This document shows positions 11,114 to 22,156 of a DNA stretch of 64,000 nt, one piece after another. A program made the position numbers and the translations under genes. The stretch covers positions 101,473,138 through 101,537,137 of the forward strand of contig JAHLJT010002630.1 in the NCBI GenBank assembly GCA_031308135.1. The letters are read 5' to 3'. The number at the start of each line of letters is the position of its first letter. Position 1 is the stretch's first letter. The notes under the pieces are model-generated. The model was not told where the DNA came from and made no database searches. It saw nothing but the letters and a program-made list of their open reading frames with translations. The DNA comes from Acheta domesticus (taxonomy: Eukaryota > Arthropoda > Insecta > Orthoptera > Gryllidae).

Positions 11114-11595
11114 TACAGGGATGCGACAGCACGCCAAAAACTATACTTCGATTTCTCTATAGTGGCCGATGACGTCACGCGTTATTAAATTGTGCGTCGC
11201 GGCTCCCAGCGGCGTCGAGGTCATTTATTAAAAAACATTTTCAGAGTTGATTTACTTTAATTCTTGTGTCATTTAAGTCAACAAAATAATTTTCTACTAT
11301 CATACAATTTGTTATTTGTAATATATACGATTTATTTTTCTACTTAATCGGCGGTTAAATGAACCAAGAACGTTCTTTACCAAAAAGCCTCTGTAGCTCC
11401 TCTGGCATCGACGTACATCTATTGCCGGCATCGCGGCCGGGGATGTTTAATATTTACACACACGCAGATCAAGAGTTCCCGAGAAAATTTGAATCGTTTA
11501 TTATTTGAATCGTTTTTTTCGGAGTGGGAGCGAGGACACAATTTAACAATTGCTTGGTTAACAATTGGCTTTGAGGTAAACATCCTAGGTCCAGA

Positions 11596-12000
11596 AAGAA
11601 TAGAATAGAATATTTATTTCGCTACTTAGGATATATGAAATAATTCTGGTGGTAGCGTTTTCTAATCAATTAATCTACATAAAACAAACATCAAACCACT
11701 ATATAAATACAACAAATACACAAAATGAATATCAAACAACATTACTAAATACAATTTTATAAAATTAATGTATTAACCCTCTGCTAAAGCTAACCTCAAT
11801 ATAAAATTACAAGAATAATACAAAAAAAATTTAATGTTAACATATTCTAAAAAAAATTACAATTTATTTAATATAATTTTAAAATTTTTGACATTCTGAA
11901 GGAAAGTCTGTAGCACTGCTGCAGGTAATTTGTTCCAATTTTATATGGTTCTATTAATAAATGAGGATTTATGAGATGAATAAATGAGAAATGTTTTTAT
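11596..12000 (-). pseudogene. Non-LTR retrotransposon 3' end, minus strand
   Basis: Read on the minus strand, 11990-11880 encodes FINRTI.NWNKLPAAVLQTF (one stop), the conserved 'R.I..WN.LPA.V' C-terminal motif of jockey/CR1-like reverse transcriptases. A 3' UTR and a short (TATTC)n tail follow, ending near 11600. Heavily 5'-truncated. Confidence 0.6.
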
Positions 12001-12739
12001 CTGCTGACGCTACGGAGCCTCTTTGAAAATTTTCGGGGGGGGGGGGGACGGCGCCTCCTTCCCCCTTATGCGCACACCTACGTCAATAAAGGTCGAAAAT
12101 GGGAGAGAGAATCACCGGGAAAATATTCATGACGAATAGCACCACCCGGTGTCCTCACTGTCATCTCATCATCAATGACGACTTGGGGCAAATTTATTTA
12201 TTTATTTACGTCAAAAACAGTTAAAAACTGCGTGTGACGAACTATGGGGAGAAGTGAATTTTGTGCACGTTTTCATAATTCTGTGGTCTCTATCCTAAAC
12301 CATATTCTAGTCGAATTTTGACTACAGAAAAGAGAGGTTTTTTTTCAGTTTTGTTGACAAAATATTCGCTCCTATATAATAAAATATATTTTCAAAGGTA
12401 AATTAGCTATAAATTCCTGCCCTGAACCCTCATGTTCTTCATGAAAGAATAATCCTTTTTGCCGCGATAATATGAAAAACGATAATTTGAATAACTATAT
12501 TTCCCACTGAAATTCAGAAGACGTGCACAAATAATGAAGTTACATTTATGTCCAGAAGCAAAACAAGGGACCATCTCAGCATTTGCTCAAGGATCAGGGA
12601 AACTGGACGAAAAACCTGATCGAAATGGGGGCCATGAACCCAGAAACTGTGGTACAATACTTGTTACAGGTTCTTTAGAATTATACAATCCAATGATAAA
12701 TAATTACATTAACTATCATTGTTAAAATTAATTCTACAT

Positions 12740-13025
12740 TCCTTTTTGATGCTCGGTATAGTCTCGAATTGTATAGAAACAGTTATGCAGCAGAAAAGAT
12801 TTTACTTGGGATTTAAAATTTCTATTGATTTAATCGTTTAATGTCTTCTGGCAAAGTGTTGTAGAGTAATGTACATGAATTGTATGTGAATTTCGCGCAA
12901 ACAATTTCGTACAGTGCGATACGATGCGACGCAAGCAGCATGACATGTCCTAACAGAAAGGTGGGAGGTATCGAAAATATCCCACAGATGAGATCACTTT
13001 CCAGTAACTCAAAGAAATTCAAGTA
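12740..13025 (-). pseudogene. Non-LTR retrotransposon RT C-terminus, minus strand
   Basis: The minus-strand frame ending near 12820 encodes CTLLYNTLPEDIKRLNQINR, matching the 'LWN.LP.DI..L.....FK..L..' closing motif of CR1/L2/jockey-type reverse transcriptases. The frame starting at 13022 is open for 66 codons and then continues downstream with FKSQVKSFLLHN. No other RT domains are present. Confidence 0.6.
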
Positions 13026-13254
13026 ATGAAATAAATGTACATAAAGTAGTAATTTAATTTCAAACAGCGAAATGAATGGCTAAATGGAAGGCAGATGATA
13101 GTTCTTCACTAGTACGTGGTCTCTAGTAGAGTTTCCGGTAGTCTCCCATTGCTTCCTCGGATTCACACTACATTTATATCTTCGACCCGATTTACATGCT
13201 TCATTATCACGACGAAATCATTAGTCAAAACACAGCGTGTAAGACTCTAAGCGT

Positions 13255-13385
13255 GTAAGCATCTTAAGACCGTAAGCACGACGAATAATACCTTAAGACC
13301 GCAAGCACGACGAATATCATCTTAAGACCGTAAAAATGACGAATAATATCATCTTAAGACCGTAAGCACGACGAATAAAACTTCT
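13255..13385. repeat. Tandem minisatellite (about 32-36 bp, 4 units)
   Basis: Four imperfect units built on cttaagaccgtaagcacgac followed by gaataat. Confidence 0.85.
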
Positions 13386-13589
13386 AAAATTTATTCAAAA
13401 AATTGATGCACTATTTACGTATAAGTACGTACAATTTTTGTCCACTTTAGGTACGATTTTTTTTAAATGTTATATTTATAAATTCGACTCTGAATTAATT
13501 TAGTCATGTTTTGAAAAGTTAATCAAGTGGTTCAAATTATTTTTACATATTGAAGTATTAACATAATATTTAACCTTAAAATGCTGTAT

Positions 13590-14261
13590 GGCCATATCCA
13601 GTGCCACCCCCCCCCCTCACGAATCACTAAACCTGTAAAAGGGTTCAAGCGCCGCCAGCAGCTTACGAGCCACGAACGGCAGGAGTAAGTGCTGGGCTGC
13701 ACTGGCCTTACGAGCCACTGCAGAGTTTGGGAATTGAGGCGAGAGTCAAGGGACTCTACGAGTGTAGAAACGCAGTGGTGTTAATAAAGGGCAGGTGGCG
13801 TCAGCTGATAATCCAATGGTTATGTTGACGTAAAACGCCCGATGACGATGATCATGATGACACACGTTATTAGGGCCCCTGAGAGGGTCGCGTGGCTACC
13901 ACCAAATCTCCCTCCGTGTAAAGGGTTATGGTAGAACTATTTCTACCATAATTACCTGTAAAAAAAAAACTAGGTTGGGCCCAAAGAGGCCAGCCATGTA
14001 ATAGTTTGAAGTTAGTATTAAGTTAGTTGTAAGTTAGTATATTTAAGTTACCCGCCCTCCCTTCACTCCATAAGCCAAATCGGCTGGAGTATATGTAATC
14101 CCTGATCTTGAATAAATTCCCGCCCCGCCAGGGTAACTGGTGGGGGGAAAATCGAGAGAAAAAAAAAGAGTCACAACGGCAGGAGTAAGCGCTTGGTCGC
14201 AAAGGCCTTACGAATCACGGTGGCGTTCGGGAGCAGTCAGTCACTGGCGAGATGGATCATA
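13590..14261. other. Unrecognised repeat-like sequence
   Basis: Two related blocks, 13677-13722 and 14177-14221, share acggcaggagtaag and ggccttacga, separated by about 450 bp containing a ttagtaagtt-type short repeat and the hairpin ggtagaactatttctacc. Probably a degraded mobile element; no gene seen. Confidence 0.4.
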
Positions 14262-14701
14262 TTAGGCGTCATTCACAACGCAAACTTGAACGTAATATAA
14301 CGCTGTAAACTTAACAGAAAAATTTACACGTAAAAACAACCATTCACAATGACGAACGTAAGCTGGAACGTAAGTTTCGCCTGAACCAACCAGAATTCAA
14401 CGTACTGAAACTTGATCGATTCGTTTCTAGCATGGTGGAAAGATCTCTCCACCACGGTTTCTAGCTTTTTCTTCGACATTCCTATAAATTTGTCTTTATT
14501 TCGCATTTCCTTCATTTCATAAACATGGATTCTCTTGTATAAAATTTACGAGTAATTCGTCGAACACAATTAGTTTATTTGCCATACCACATTAAAGTCA
14601 CAATAAAAATTGCCCAAATTCTTACTTGAATTCACGACACGCATCAAAAACCGTTCGCAAACTAATTCTCTACATTAACTCTAGATCTCTATAATGCTCT
14701 A

Positions 14702-15638
14702 GAAAACTACAAGGTGCATTCCGAATGTAATGCAATTGAATTTCCTGCGTCGCTCCTATTGGTCAGAGTGGGATCGGACCACTTGGGGTAGGTGAGGGGG
14801 ACGTTAAGCTTTGTCGAGAAACCGGTCTCAGTATTCTCCAAGATGTGGAAGAGGCAAGACGTCAGTTATTGTGAACTTCTGCGCGCCGACCGTGTCACGA
14901 AAAAAAAAAATGGAATCGACTATCGAGCAACGTTACGCGATTAAGTTTCGTGCTAAACTGAAAAAGTCTCATGAGCAAACTAACAAAATTATGCTTATGG
15001 GGACTCTGCTCTGTCCTGCTCACAAGTTTTGAGGTGGCTAAGGCCTTTAAGGAGGGTCGGGAAGAGGTTCTCGACGAACAACGCTCAGGGCGGCCGTCAA
15101 CCAGCAAAACCGACAGCAATGTGGCTCATGTTCGACAATTGTTGGACTCTCACCTCAATTGAGTATCAAGATGGTTGCCAATGAGCGGAAATTGTCGTCT
15201 ACTGTTGTGTTTTGCATTGTTACCGAAGATTTGGCGATGAGGAAAGTGTGCGTCAAGCTCGTGCCCACGTTTTTGTCAGACGACGCGCTACGAGTTCGCG
15301 AGTTCCTGGTCAAACACCAGGTGCCAACGCCACCCCACACCCTTATAGTCCTAACATCGCCCCAGCAGACTTCCTTTTCTTCCCTGGGATTAGGGCAGCC
15401 CTGAAAGGAACCCATTTTTCCTCCATAAAAGAGATCCATCAGTCGTGACGAAGACCTTGCGAGAGATCCCCAAAGACACCTTCCCGGACGCGTACCGTTC
15501 ATGGCAGAGTCGCTGGAAAAAATGTGTAGAAGCCCAAGGACAGTACTTTGAAGTATTTTAAGTGTTTGTGCAAATATGTTCAATAAATTAATTAAAAAAA
15601 TAATAATTGCATTACTTTCGGAATGCTCCTTGTAGTTC
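14702..15638 (+). mobile_element. Internally deleted mariner element
   Basis: Terminal inverted repeats containing ctacaaggtgcattccgaa (left) and its near-complement at the right, flanked by TA (14700-14701, 15639-15640). Length 937 bp against about 1.3 kb for an intact mariner. An unattached right end of the same family is present at about 33800-33885. Confidence 0.9.
14910..15560 (+). pseudogene. Mariner transposase pseudogene
   Basis: The start (14910) gives MESTIEQRYAIKF, the N-terminal DNA-binding region of a mariner transposase. The frame then shifts to YGDSALSCSQVLRW and again to KAFKEGREEV..RSGRPSTSKTD, and stops at SHLN. A later frame carries DLAMRKVCVKLVP and then jumps straight to VREFLVKHQVP, so the stretch with the first catalytic aspartates is deleted. 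The C-terminus keeps SP..APADFLFFP, but further stops and frameshifts follow. No active enzyme is possible from this copy. Confidence 0.88.
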
Positions 15639-15779
15639 TATACAATAACAAAATGACAACCACAAACTACCTGAACACAATGTGAAATAGACCTTCCACG
15701 CTGCTCTCTGATTGGTCTTCGGTGGAACGCCGACGTAACTTAAACGTAAAGCTAAACTTAAATGTGAAAGCTCGGAGCT

Positions 15780-16100
15780 GGACAAGATAAGAAACGAAGT
15801 GGTATGGGAAAGAGCTGGGGTTCAAACAACCATAACCAGAAGACTAGAAAATAAAGCTCTTCAATGGTACGGACATGTCCAGAGGATGCAAAATGAGAGA
15901 TGCCCAATTCAAATTTTAAACTGGATACCTGAAAGAAGGCGTAGAAGAGGTAGACCTGTTTTGACCTGGAAGGCGTATATACAGGAAGTAATGAATGAGA
16001 AAGGACTAGAAGAAAGTCAATGGAATGACCGAAAAATCTGGAAATCGAAAACGGCAAAGTCTTAGGGGTAGAAACCGTCGAAGAAGAAGCTCGGAACTTG
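15780..16100 (+). pseudogene. RTE-like non-LTR retrotransposon C-terminus
   Basis: The frame 15799-16065 encodes LQWYGHVQRMQNERCP then RRRRRGRP and a Trp-rich end, the typical C-terminal zinc-finger-free tail of insect endonuclease/reverse transcriptases annotated as RTE or craniofacial-development-protein-2-like. The 3' end finishes in gaagaagaagc. Only the last ~100 codons are present, inserted inside the Harbinger-like element. Confidence 0.75.
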
Positions 16101-16289
16101 TGTACTCTTACGTTTACGGATTAACGTCTACGGCAGGGTTTTCCAACTGGCGTCCCGCAGACCGCATGCGGCCCGCCGGATCTTTTTGTACAGCCCTCAA
16201 CTGCTTTAAAACATTTTATTATACCAACCAAATACAATATAATTGCACAACTCATCTTATTTTTATTTAATAGTGTATTAATTTTCTCA

Positions 16290-16460
16290 ATAATAAAACT
16301 TATCCAATTGTATTTATGACAATCCTTTATTGTTCTTATTAAAAAGGGAACTGTTCCCTTTATTAAGGAGCCTGATGATGTAACTAAAACAAGTTACGAA
16401 ACGTTGTGTTGTGTGTGCAAATAAGAACAATAAAGGATTGTCATAAATAAAATTGGATAC
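16290..16460 (+). mobile_element. Penelope-like terminal fragment with hammerhead-like motif, flanked by inverted repeats
   Basis: The core CTGATGA (16372-16378), stem II tgtaac/gttac and GAAAC (16398-16402) followed by gttgtg is the same motif as at window start. On either side, tgacaatcctttattgttct and its exact complement form inverted arms about 38 bp long. A terminal repeat with inverted arms fits the partial inverted copies often made by Penelope-like elements. Confidence 0.6.
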
Positions 16461-16654
16461 GTTTGATTATTAGGAAACATACACTGACAATCAGGAACAA
16501 TTTTACAATTTTCAATTGGTCTACAAGCTTTATTAATTTTCTCGTTGTGTGTATTTTCTCGTATTAAATACGTTGAATAAAAGACGTATCTATTGTTTGT
16601 TTATTTCAGTGTAAGGGTAAAAACCATCTTAAAAACGGTGCGACCCGCGACTTA

Positions 16655-16910
16655 TACTGCGATTTTTCTAACAAGAGCGACCCTCAAGGCCAATCAAATC
16701 CCATCTTCGCGATGGAATATGTCACGGCATTTCGCGTCTTTTCTCGGTGTTGCCGGTAGAAGTCGCATGATCACAAGCACTGCTTCATACGGTCGCGATC
16801 GTGCGAAATCTAGCGGAACGACTGAGAAAGACGCGAAATGCCGTGACACATTCCATCGCGATGATGGGATTTGAATGGCATTGAGGGTCGCTCTTAGAAA
16901 AATCGCAGTA
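16655..16910. mobile_element. Palindromic TA-MITE subfamily A, copy A1
   Basis: Begins tactgcgatttttctaac and ends in its complement; TA at 16653-16654 and 16911-16912. The two halves are complementary through aatcccatcttcgcgatgg and the core cacggcatttcgcgtc, leaving only a short central spacer. No coding capacity: the same peptide-like string appears on both strands because the DNA is a palindrome. Confidence 0.92.
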
Positions 16911-17131
16911 TAACAAGAATTTGATATGGAGCACACAAGCCCTCCTGAGTTGGACAGCCCTGGTCTACGGTTACGTCAAGTCATTGTGAATGGTCTCGCT
17001 TAGTTACACATTTCTAGGTTTTGCGGCCACGTCACGTTTACGTTTAAGTTTGCGTTGTGATGAGGCCTTAGGGACCCCTCCAATCCGTTCCTGCGAGTAG
17101 TACGGAGAAGCGCAGAGCGCTGAGCACTTAC

Positions 17132-17197
17132 CTCCGCGCAGCCGGCCTCCTCCAGGCGCCTGCGCAGCTCCGCGTTCTGCTTCTTGAGCGCGCAGAT
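17132..17197 (-). CDS. TRIP11: Internal coiled-coil exon, probably exon 3 of the GMAP-210/TRIP11-like gene
   Basis: On the minus strand a 66-nt segment is preceded by a good acceptor (tgtgttgcag) and followed by a strong donor (GAG|gtaagt). Its 22 codons read ICALKKQNAELRRRLEEAGC plus AE, a leucine-heptad coiled coil of the kind that fills golgins. Both boundaries are phase 0, the phase left by exon 2 at 47763, and the strand agrees. The GC-rich, third-position-GC codon use contrasts with the AT-rich surroundings, as expected for a constrained exon. Joining it to exons 1-2 across about 30.6 kb is inference; it could belong to another coiled-coil gene or miss intervening exons. Confidence 0.65.
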
Positions 17198-17255
17198 CTG
17201 CAACACACGAGCCCACGCCACGTCACTTCCGGTTAAGCTTAACACATGTTAAAAA

Positions 17256-17683
17256 TATTTGGGTGAACTGTTCACTATTTAGGTGAAATGTACACTCTCT
17301 GGGTGTACTGTTCACTATTGGGGTGAACTGTTCTCTATTTGGGCGAACTGTTCACTATTGGGGTGAACGGTTCACTATTTGGGCGAACTGTTCACTATTT
17401 GGGCGAACTGTTCACTATTTGGGCGAACTGTTCACTATTTGGGCGAACTGTTCACTATTGGGGTGAACTGTTCTCTATTTGGGCGAACTGTTCACTATTT
17501 GGATGAACTGTTCACTATTTGGGCGAATTGTTCACTATTTGGGCGAACTGTTCACTATATGGGCGAACTGTTCACTATATGGGCGAACTGTTCACTATTT
17601 GAGTGAATGGTTCACTATCTGGGTGAACTGTTCACTATTTGAGTGAATGGTTCACTATCTGGGTGAACTGTTGACTATCTCTA
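17256..17683. repeat. 20-bp minisatellite, about 21 units
   Basis: Near-perfect tandem units of gggcgaactgttcactattt with variants gggtg, gagtg and tctcta. Because 20 is not a multiple of three, one frame stays open with a 60-bp super-period and produces a spurious repetitive peptide (ANCSLFGRTVHY and similar). It lies 60 bp upstream of the exon's acceptor, in the intron. Confidence 0.93.
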
Positions 17684-17869
17684 TTTGATCCACTAATTAA
17701 ATAATGAAAAGAGTGAACATGTACAAAGATCTTATCGAATGACGAAAAAAAAGTTATTGCATGATGAACAAGAGTTAGTAGAGGTTTTAGTGTTTACTAT
17801 GGCACGTTTCTAACCTCGATTAGAGATGACTTTACTCTGACATCCATCCTAGCTATTGTGCAGGTCCAT

Positions 17870-18050
17870 GCAGAGGCGTATCGAGGTATTCAGGCGCCAA
17901 TGGCAAGCTTAGAATTTGCGCCCCTTTGGGGATAGTTGAAATGAAGGTTGTTGTTATTTGTTTTAACGGGTATACTGTAAATAGCGCCCCTTGTGAGTGG
18001 CGCCCATGGCACGTGCCATGCCTACCCAGTGATCTCAACGTTACAACTGG
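17870..18050. repeat. Possible truncated DNA transposon end
   Basis: Begins gcagaggcgtatcgagg, the usual start of small hAT-like MITEs, and contains gcgcccctt.tg.g and the complementary gcgccccttgtgagtggcgcc. No matching opposite terminus found. Confidence 0.3.
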
Positions 18051-18646
18051 ATGCGCAACTGCCAATGCTTTCGTGGGCTGAAAATCGTGACGATCGTTTT
18101 TCGTTAGGTTGGCTGCGGTGAACGTCTACCTACAGACTTTCTTACGGAGTTAAATGTGTCCTGTGTTTTGTTAGTGATGCTTAAAATCGTCTTTATAAAG
18201 GAAAATGGAATGAGTATGCAGTACTACATATTATTTGGTAACCAATGTTTTAATAATATTTTTTCATGTTTCTTTTTACTCAACAATTTTTATTTCCCAT
18301 AAGTTGAACTAAAGAAATTATTAAATATACTAAACAAACAACAATACAATGCGTGAAGTTTTAAAAAATTCTCCAAGATATGAACGATTGGATTGTTAAA
18401 GTATTGTACGTAAATTGCCATTTTAAAGTATTAAATATTGCTTCCTTTCCAAGTTTTATTCAGTTTCAATGAACGTAAAATATAATAACTGTTTTAAATT
18501 TTCACGAGACGCTAATTCCTGCAATTTGGTTCTGAGATAATGAGGAAAGAAAACACGTTTGCCATTATGGCGGACCGTCACGACTTCTCAGCCCTGAGTG
18601 GTGTCTCCAGCCTACACTAGAGCTCACTGTGCCTACCATACCGTTA

Positions 18647-18920
18647 AGAGTCCCTAGATACAGAGAGTAGCGCATTCCATTGTTCCACACCGATCCCGCC
18701 ATTTTATGTCCAGTTGTCAGGAGAATTTTCCAATGCATAGTAGTCTGGGTGTTGAGAACCATGAATATACCCCAAACTAATGTTAATATTCTAGAAAATC
18801 TTCGTAATGTCACCAATTGTTATAATTTCCCTTCAGTTCCTTCTTGCTACCTGACGGGGTTGTCGGGTGAGTGGATATTAAATGGCGGCGGTTGCGCTAC
18901 TCTCTGGATCCAGGGACTCT
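18647..18920. mobile_element. MITE with agagtccct ends
   Basis: Inverted ends agagtccctagatacagag and (complement) agagtccctggatccagag, each continuing to agtagcgc, about 27 bp per arm. AT-rich interior with no coding content. TA-like flanks; exact duplication ambiguous. Confidence 0.7.
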
Positions 18921-18984
18921 ACATACCGTAGATACGCCACTGCGCCAAGGAATAAACGCCCAAATATAGACGCCGGCATCGAGC

Positions 18985-20110
18985 TGGAGATACGTAGAGA
19001 GGCAAACGGCCTTGTTTCAGCGCTCCTTACGTGATATTCGTGAAATATGGCCGCCATGTTTTAAGGTGTCATGGCGTGATTATCATCATGATAGCATACA
19101 TACATGATAGCATCATATCATCATGTATTAGCCCTGTCTTCAGTTTGTTATTCCTATGTGTAGTGAATTACTTTCTTTAACACGTTGTGTAGTCACAATC
19201 CATGTTTTGGTACGAAGAAATCGATTCATAGCAAGCAAAATGTCTGTATGTCCGTCAGTCTGTGGTCAACGCTAGTGCCTAAACCGTTCATGCGATTTTC
19301 TCAAAAATTGATACACTCCGATCATTTTAAAGTAACACGAGGCTCTGCGAGTTTGAAATGGATATTTTGATTTTGGAGGCACTTTCTATAAACTGTCAAA
19401 AATATTTTCAAAATGTTCTCAAAGATAGCTTCAAGTTTTTGGATCAAACTTGGTTATCGGATAGCGTAAAAAGGCTCTTAAAAGAATGACAGGCCTCGCT
19501 TTTCGTTGAAATTTTTCAATTCTCAAAAATTGCAAAATTTCAATTTTTTTCGGCGTCTTCAAACAACTACAATATTGATGATTGAGATTTTTCCTTAATA
19601 AAATCTGTTCTTCAAACACAGATCTTAAAATAGTCATGTACAATTTTTCGAAAATATGAATAGTTTTGGCGTAATTCGTGAAATGTAGAAAATTTTAAAA
19701 CAATTATTTTATGAAAGAGAGCAACATTTTTTTCCTTTAAATATACTGCTCGTATGTATCAAAGAAAGGTAAAACGGATTGTGCTAGTCCCATTTCCAGT
19801 GAACTAGTTATAATTTCGAAAATTGCAAAAAGTTAACATTTCAAAACTTCATATTGATGAAATATTTTTGTCTTAAATGAAATTTGTTCTAAAACTAGAG
19901 ATGCTACAACAGAACATTCACTATCTCGCATTATTTGTAACGACTCCGCAATATAATACTACATAAACCTGCAAAAATGTTTCCAACCAGCAAACGTTTT
20001 CTTTCCCCGCTTCTTTGACGTTTGGCACCTTTTAACATGGCGGAGAGTGACTCTACTGTTTCAAAGATGGCGACGCTATTGCCTCTCTATGTATCTCTAA
20101 CTCGTTGGAC
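18985..20110. mobile_element. Non-autonomous DNA transposon with ggagatacgtagagaggcaa ends
   Basis: The left gagctggagatacgtagaga and right (complement gagttagagatacatagaga) ends define an element of about 1.1 kb. Interior 19200-19480 resembles a second locus at 37230-37560 (tgtctgt.tgtccgtc.gtctgtggtcaacgc), so part is a separate dispersed repeat. No coding frame. Confidence 0.55.
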
Positions 20111-20532
20111 GCCGGTCGGAAGGCCGTCCGGCCGGCCGGCGGGTGGCCGCGTCACAGTTTAACCAGTGTGTTCACTTGCTCCAAAATCTAGTATTGCGCT
20201 GGGTAGACCCTCGGCCATGTTCTTGGTTGTCAGCCAATAGAATTTCAGCAGATACATTCGGATATCATACACCGTGTGATATGCGAACTGAGTGTATGTG
20301 TTGAATGTGTTTCAGAGGACGTGAAATTTGAATAAAAATGGATAGAATAATAAAATGAATTGAACTAGTGAATAAAATAAATGTAAGGAAATCATTTTAA
20401 ATGTAGTAATTATGGATTTCGCGCGCTGGGTGTTATACCAAGAACATGGCGGACGTCACGTGATCGAAAAAACTTTTTCAATGGGATTTGTCGCGAGTGA
20501 ACATACTGGTTGTACTGTGGCCGCGTCGCGCC

Positions 20533-20606
20533 GGGCTGGGGCTGGGGCTGGGGCTGGGGGCTGGGGCTGGGGCTGGGGCTGGGGCTGGGGCTGGGGCTGG
20601 GGCTGG
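20533..20606 (+). repeat. (GGGGCT)n hexanucleotide array
   Basis: About eleven units of GGGGCT on the plus strand with a few variants. Runs of four guanines spaced by two bases are favourable for G-quadruplex formation. The Gly/Trp and Pro/Gln peptides read across it are artefacts. Confidence 0.92.
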
Positions 20607-20815
20607 GTTGGCGACCGTTGGGAGGTAAGGAGCGGTGCGCCGGTTCCCACGGCCTGCGCCGGCGGCCCGGCGATAGCTAATCGGAGACGCGGGGGGGGGC
20701 GTTATCACACACACACACACGCGCGCGCATACGCTCACGGCGTGGCGCTCGCCCAGTGCTTCCAACCCACGCGCGGCAACCAACCACGCGCAAGCAAGGG
20801 GCCGTCCATAAATTA

Positions 20816-21068
20816 TACTGCGATTTTTGTAGGAAGAGCTCTGAAGATAACTCAAATCCCATCTTCGCGATGGAATATGTCACGGCATTTCGCGTCTTTT
20901 CTCGGTCTTGCCGGTAGAAGTCGCATGATCGCAAGCACTGCTTCATACGGTCGCGATCGTGCGAAATCTAGCGGAACGACTGTGAATGATACGAAATGCC
21001 GTGACATATTCCATCGCGAAGATGGGATTTGAGTTATCTTGAGAGCTCTCCCTACAAAAATCGCAGTA
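20816..21068. mobile_element. Palindromic TA-MITE subfamily A, copy A2
   Basis: Ends tactgcgatttttgtaggaa and complement, TA at 20814-20815 and 21069-21070. Same core as A1. A variant tgtgaatgatacgaaatgcc in the right arm is shared with A5 and nearly with A4, marking a subgroup. Confidence 0.92.
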
Positions 21069-21263
21069 TACCTGTGGTTTTTGCCGGGGGGGGGGGGGTC
21101 AAGCGAATCGCAACTCATCTTACGTGGGGGAGAGGGCGGGTGTCGGCAAATATCACGATTTTTTTCCGCTAAATTAAATGCTAAATTGCGAGAAAACTGA
21201 GGCAAGTAAAGTAAAACACGTTTCTACACCAACTGTAAGATATGGTTACATCTTGCACAATAA

Positions 21264-21840
21264 TTTTTTTCTACTCCCATTGTATAATGCTGTCATTTGA
21301 TGGCTGCAAACCATTGCATAAGGATAGTCATTTCGATACAGTTTTCATTATGATACAGTTCTTGACCAATCACAGAGAAGTTTACAAACCAATAATCATT
21401 GAAAATCGTTCTAGTAATGTTTCGTTCGATTGTGTACATTAAAATTGTATTTGATATTATATTTTGCTCAATACTTTCAATTTCTTTTATAATTAGCATT
21501 TTTCGTGGTATATTATTTAAAATAGAGTGAATCGCAATTTCACTTTCATCCTATTTGATTAGCGCAGTACTCCCTCGCAGGCGGACAGGTAACCAAAGCC
21601 ATCTTCGGTAGTATGCGAGGGTAGATTTAGGTAGCTGTCCGCTAGGTGGCCTTGGCTGAATCAACTGCCACGAAACTATTCGTTGTAAAAGTTTAACTTA
21701 CAAAAGTCGTAGAAAAAGTACCGTATGGAACTCGATGTAATGGGTATTAATACACTCGTGTGAAGTTTACGATCGTATCGTAGTATCCACACTAGTGTAT
21801 TAATACCCATCATTACATCTTCGTTTCATAATGTACTATT
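21264..21840 (+). repeat. 0.6-kb dispersed repeat, copy 1
   Basis: Matches 50551-51150 in inverted orientation through most of its length. It contains an internal foldback built on gatgtaatgggtattaatac (21738-21825) and conserved blocks such as ggtggccttggctgaatcaa. No coding frame; mobile-element class unknown. Confidence 0.8.
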
Positions 21841-22100
21841 ATCGCGATTATGTGAATGCTACAATAAGCAGCAAAGTATACTGAGAAATTGAATCTAATA
21901 AAATGACCGAACTTTTTATCATTAATGAGATAGATCTAATTACTTGTATTTTTGTTGAAGGAGCAGATGAATTTACATGAAATCAAATGGAGATGTTGAT
22001 TCCAGTAGTCAATCTTGAGACCGCACACGACTCCCCATGGACTGAATTGCAATGAATTATTGCTGTTTTTAGAAGTTTTTAAACACGTCATATCTAGGCT

Positions 22101-22102
<2 letters not shown>

Positions 22103-22152
<50 letters not shown>
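22103..22152. repeat. (TA)n microsatellite
   Basis: About 24 TA units. Confidence 0.97.

Positions 22153-22156
<4 letters not shown>

Larger units (their letters stand above)
16134..16962. mobile_element. hAT element with 8-bp duplication GTCTACGG
   Basis: The ends cagggttttccaactggcg and (complement) cagggctgtccaactc are flanked by the identical octamer gtctacgg (16126-16133 and 16963-16970). The subterminal gcatgcggcccgcc is typical of widespread hAT elements. It has no transposase and contains a Penelope-like fragment (about 16290-16460) and a palindromic MITE (16655-16910). Confidence 0.9.
14265..17067. mobile_element. Harbinger-like element with TTA duplication, carrying several nested insertions
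   Basis: The left end ggcgtcattcacaacgcaaac and right end (complement ggcctcatcacaacgcaaac) are flanked on both sides by TTA (14262-14264, 17068-17070). The body is shared with H1. Inside are a mariner (14702-15638), an RTE-like 3' fragment (about 15780-16100) and a hAT element (16134-16962). Removing these leaves roughly 700-750 bp with no transposase, so it is non-autonomous. Confidence 0.85.

Noticed and set aside
12534..12725. 63-codon plus-strand frame starting MKLHLCPEAKQG
   Set aside because: Short, no family resemblance and next to LINE relics; insufficient evidence.
13200..13390. CRISPR-like regular repeats
   Set aside because: Only four imperfect head-to-tail units with no unique spacers, in a eukaryotic genome: a minisatellite.
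17379..17606. 75-codon repetitive frame
   Set aside because: Produced by the 20-bp minisatellite read at a 60-bp super-period.
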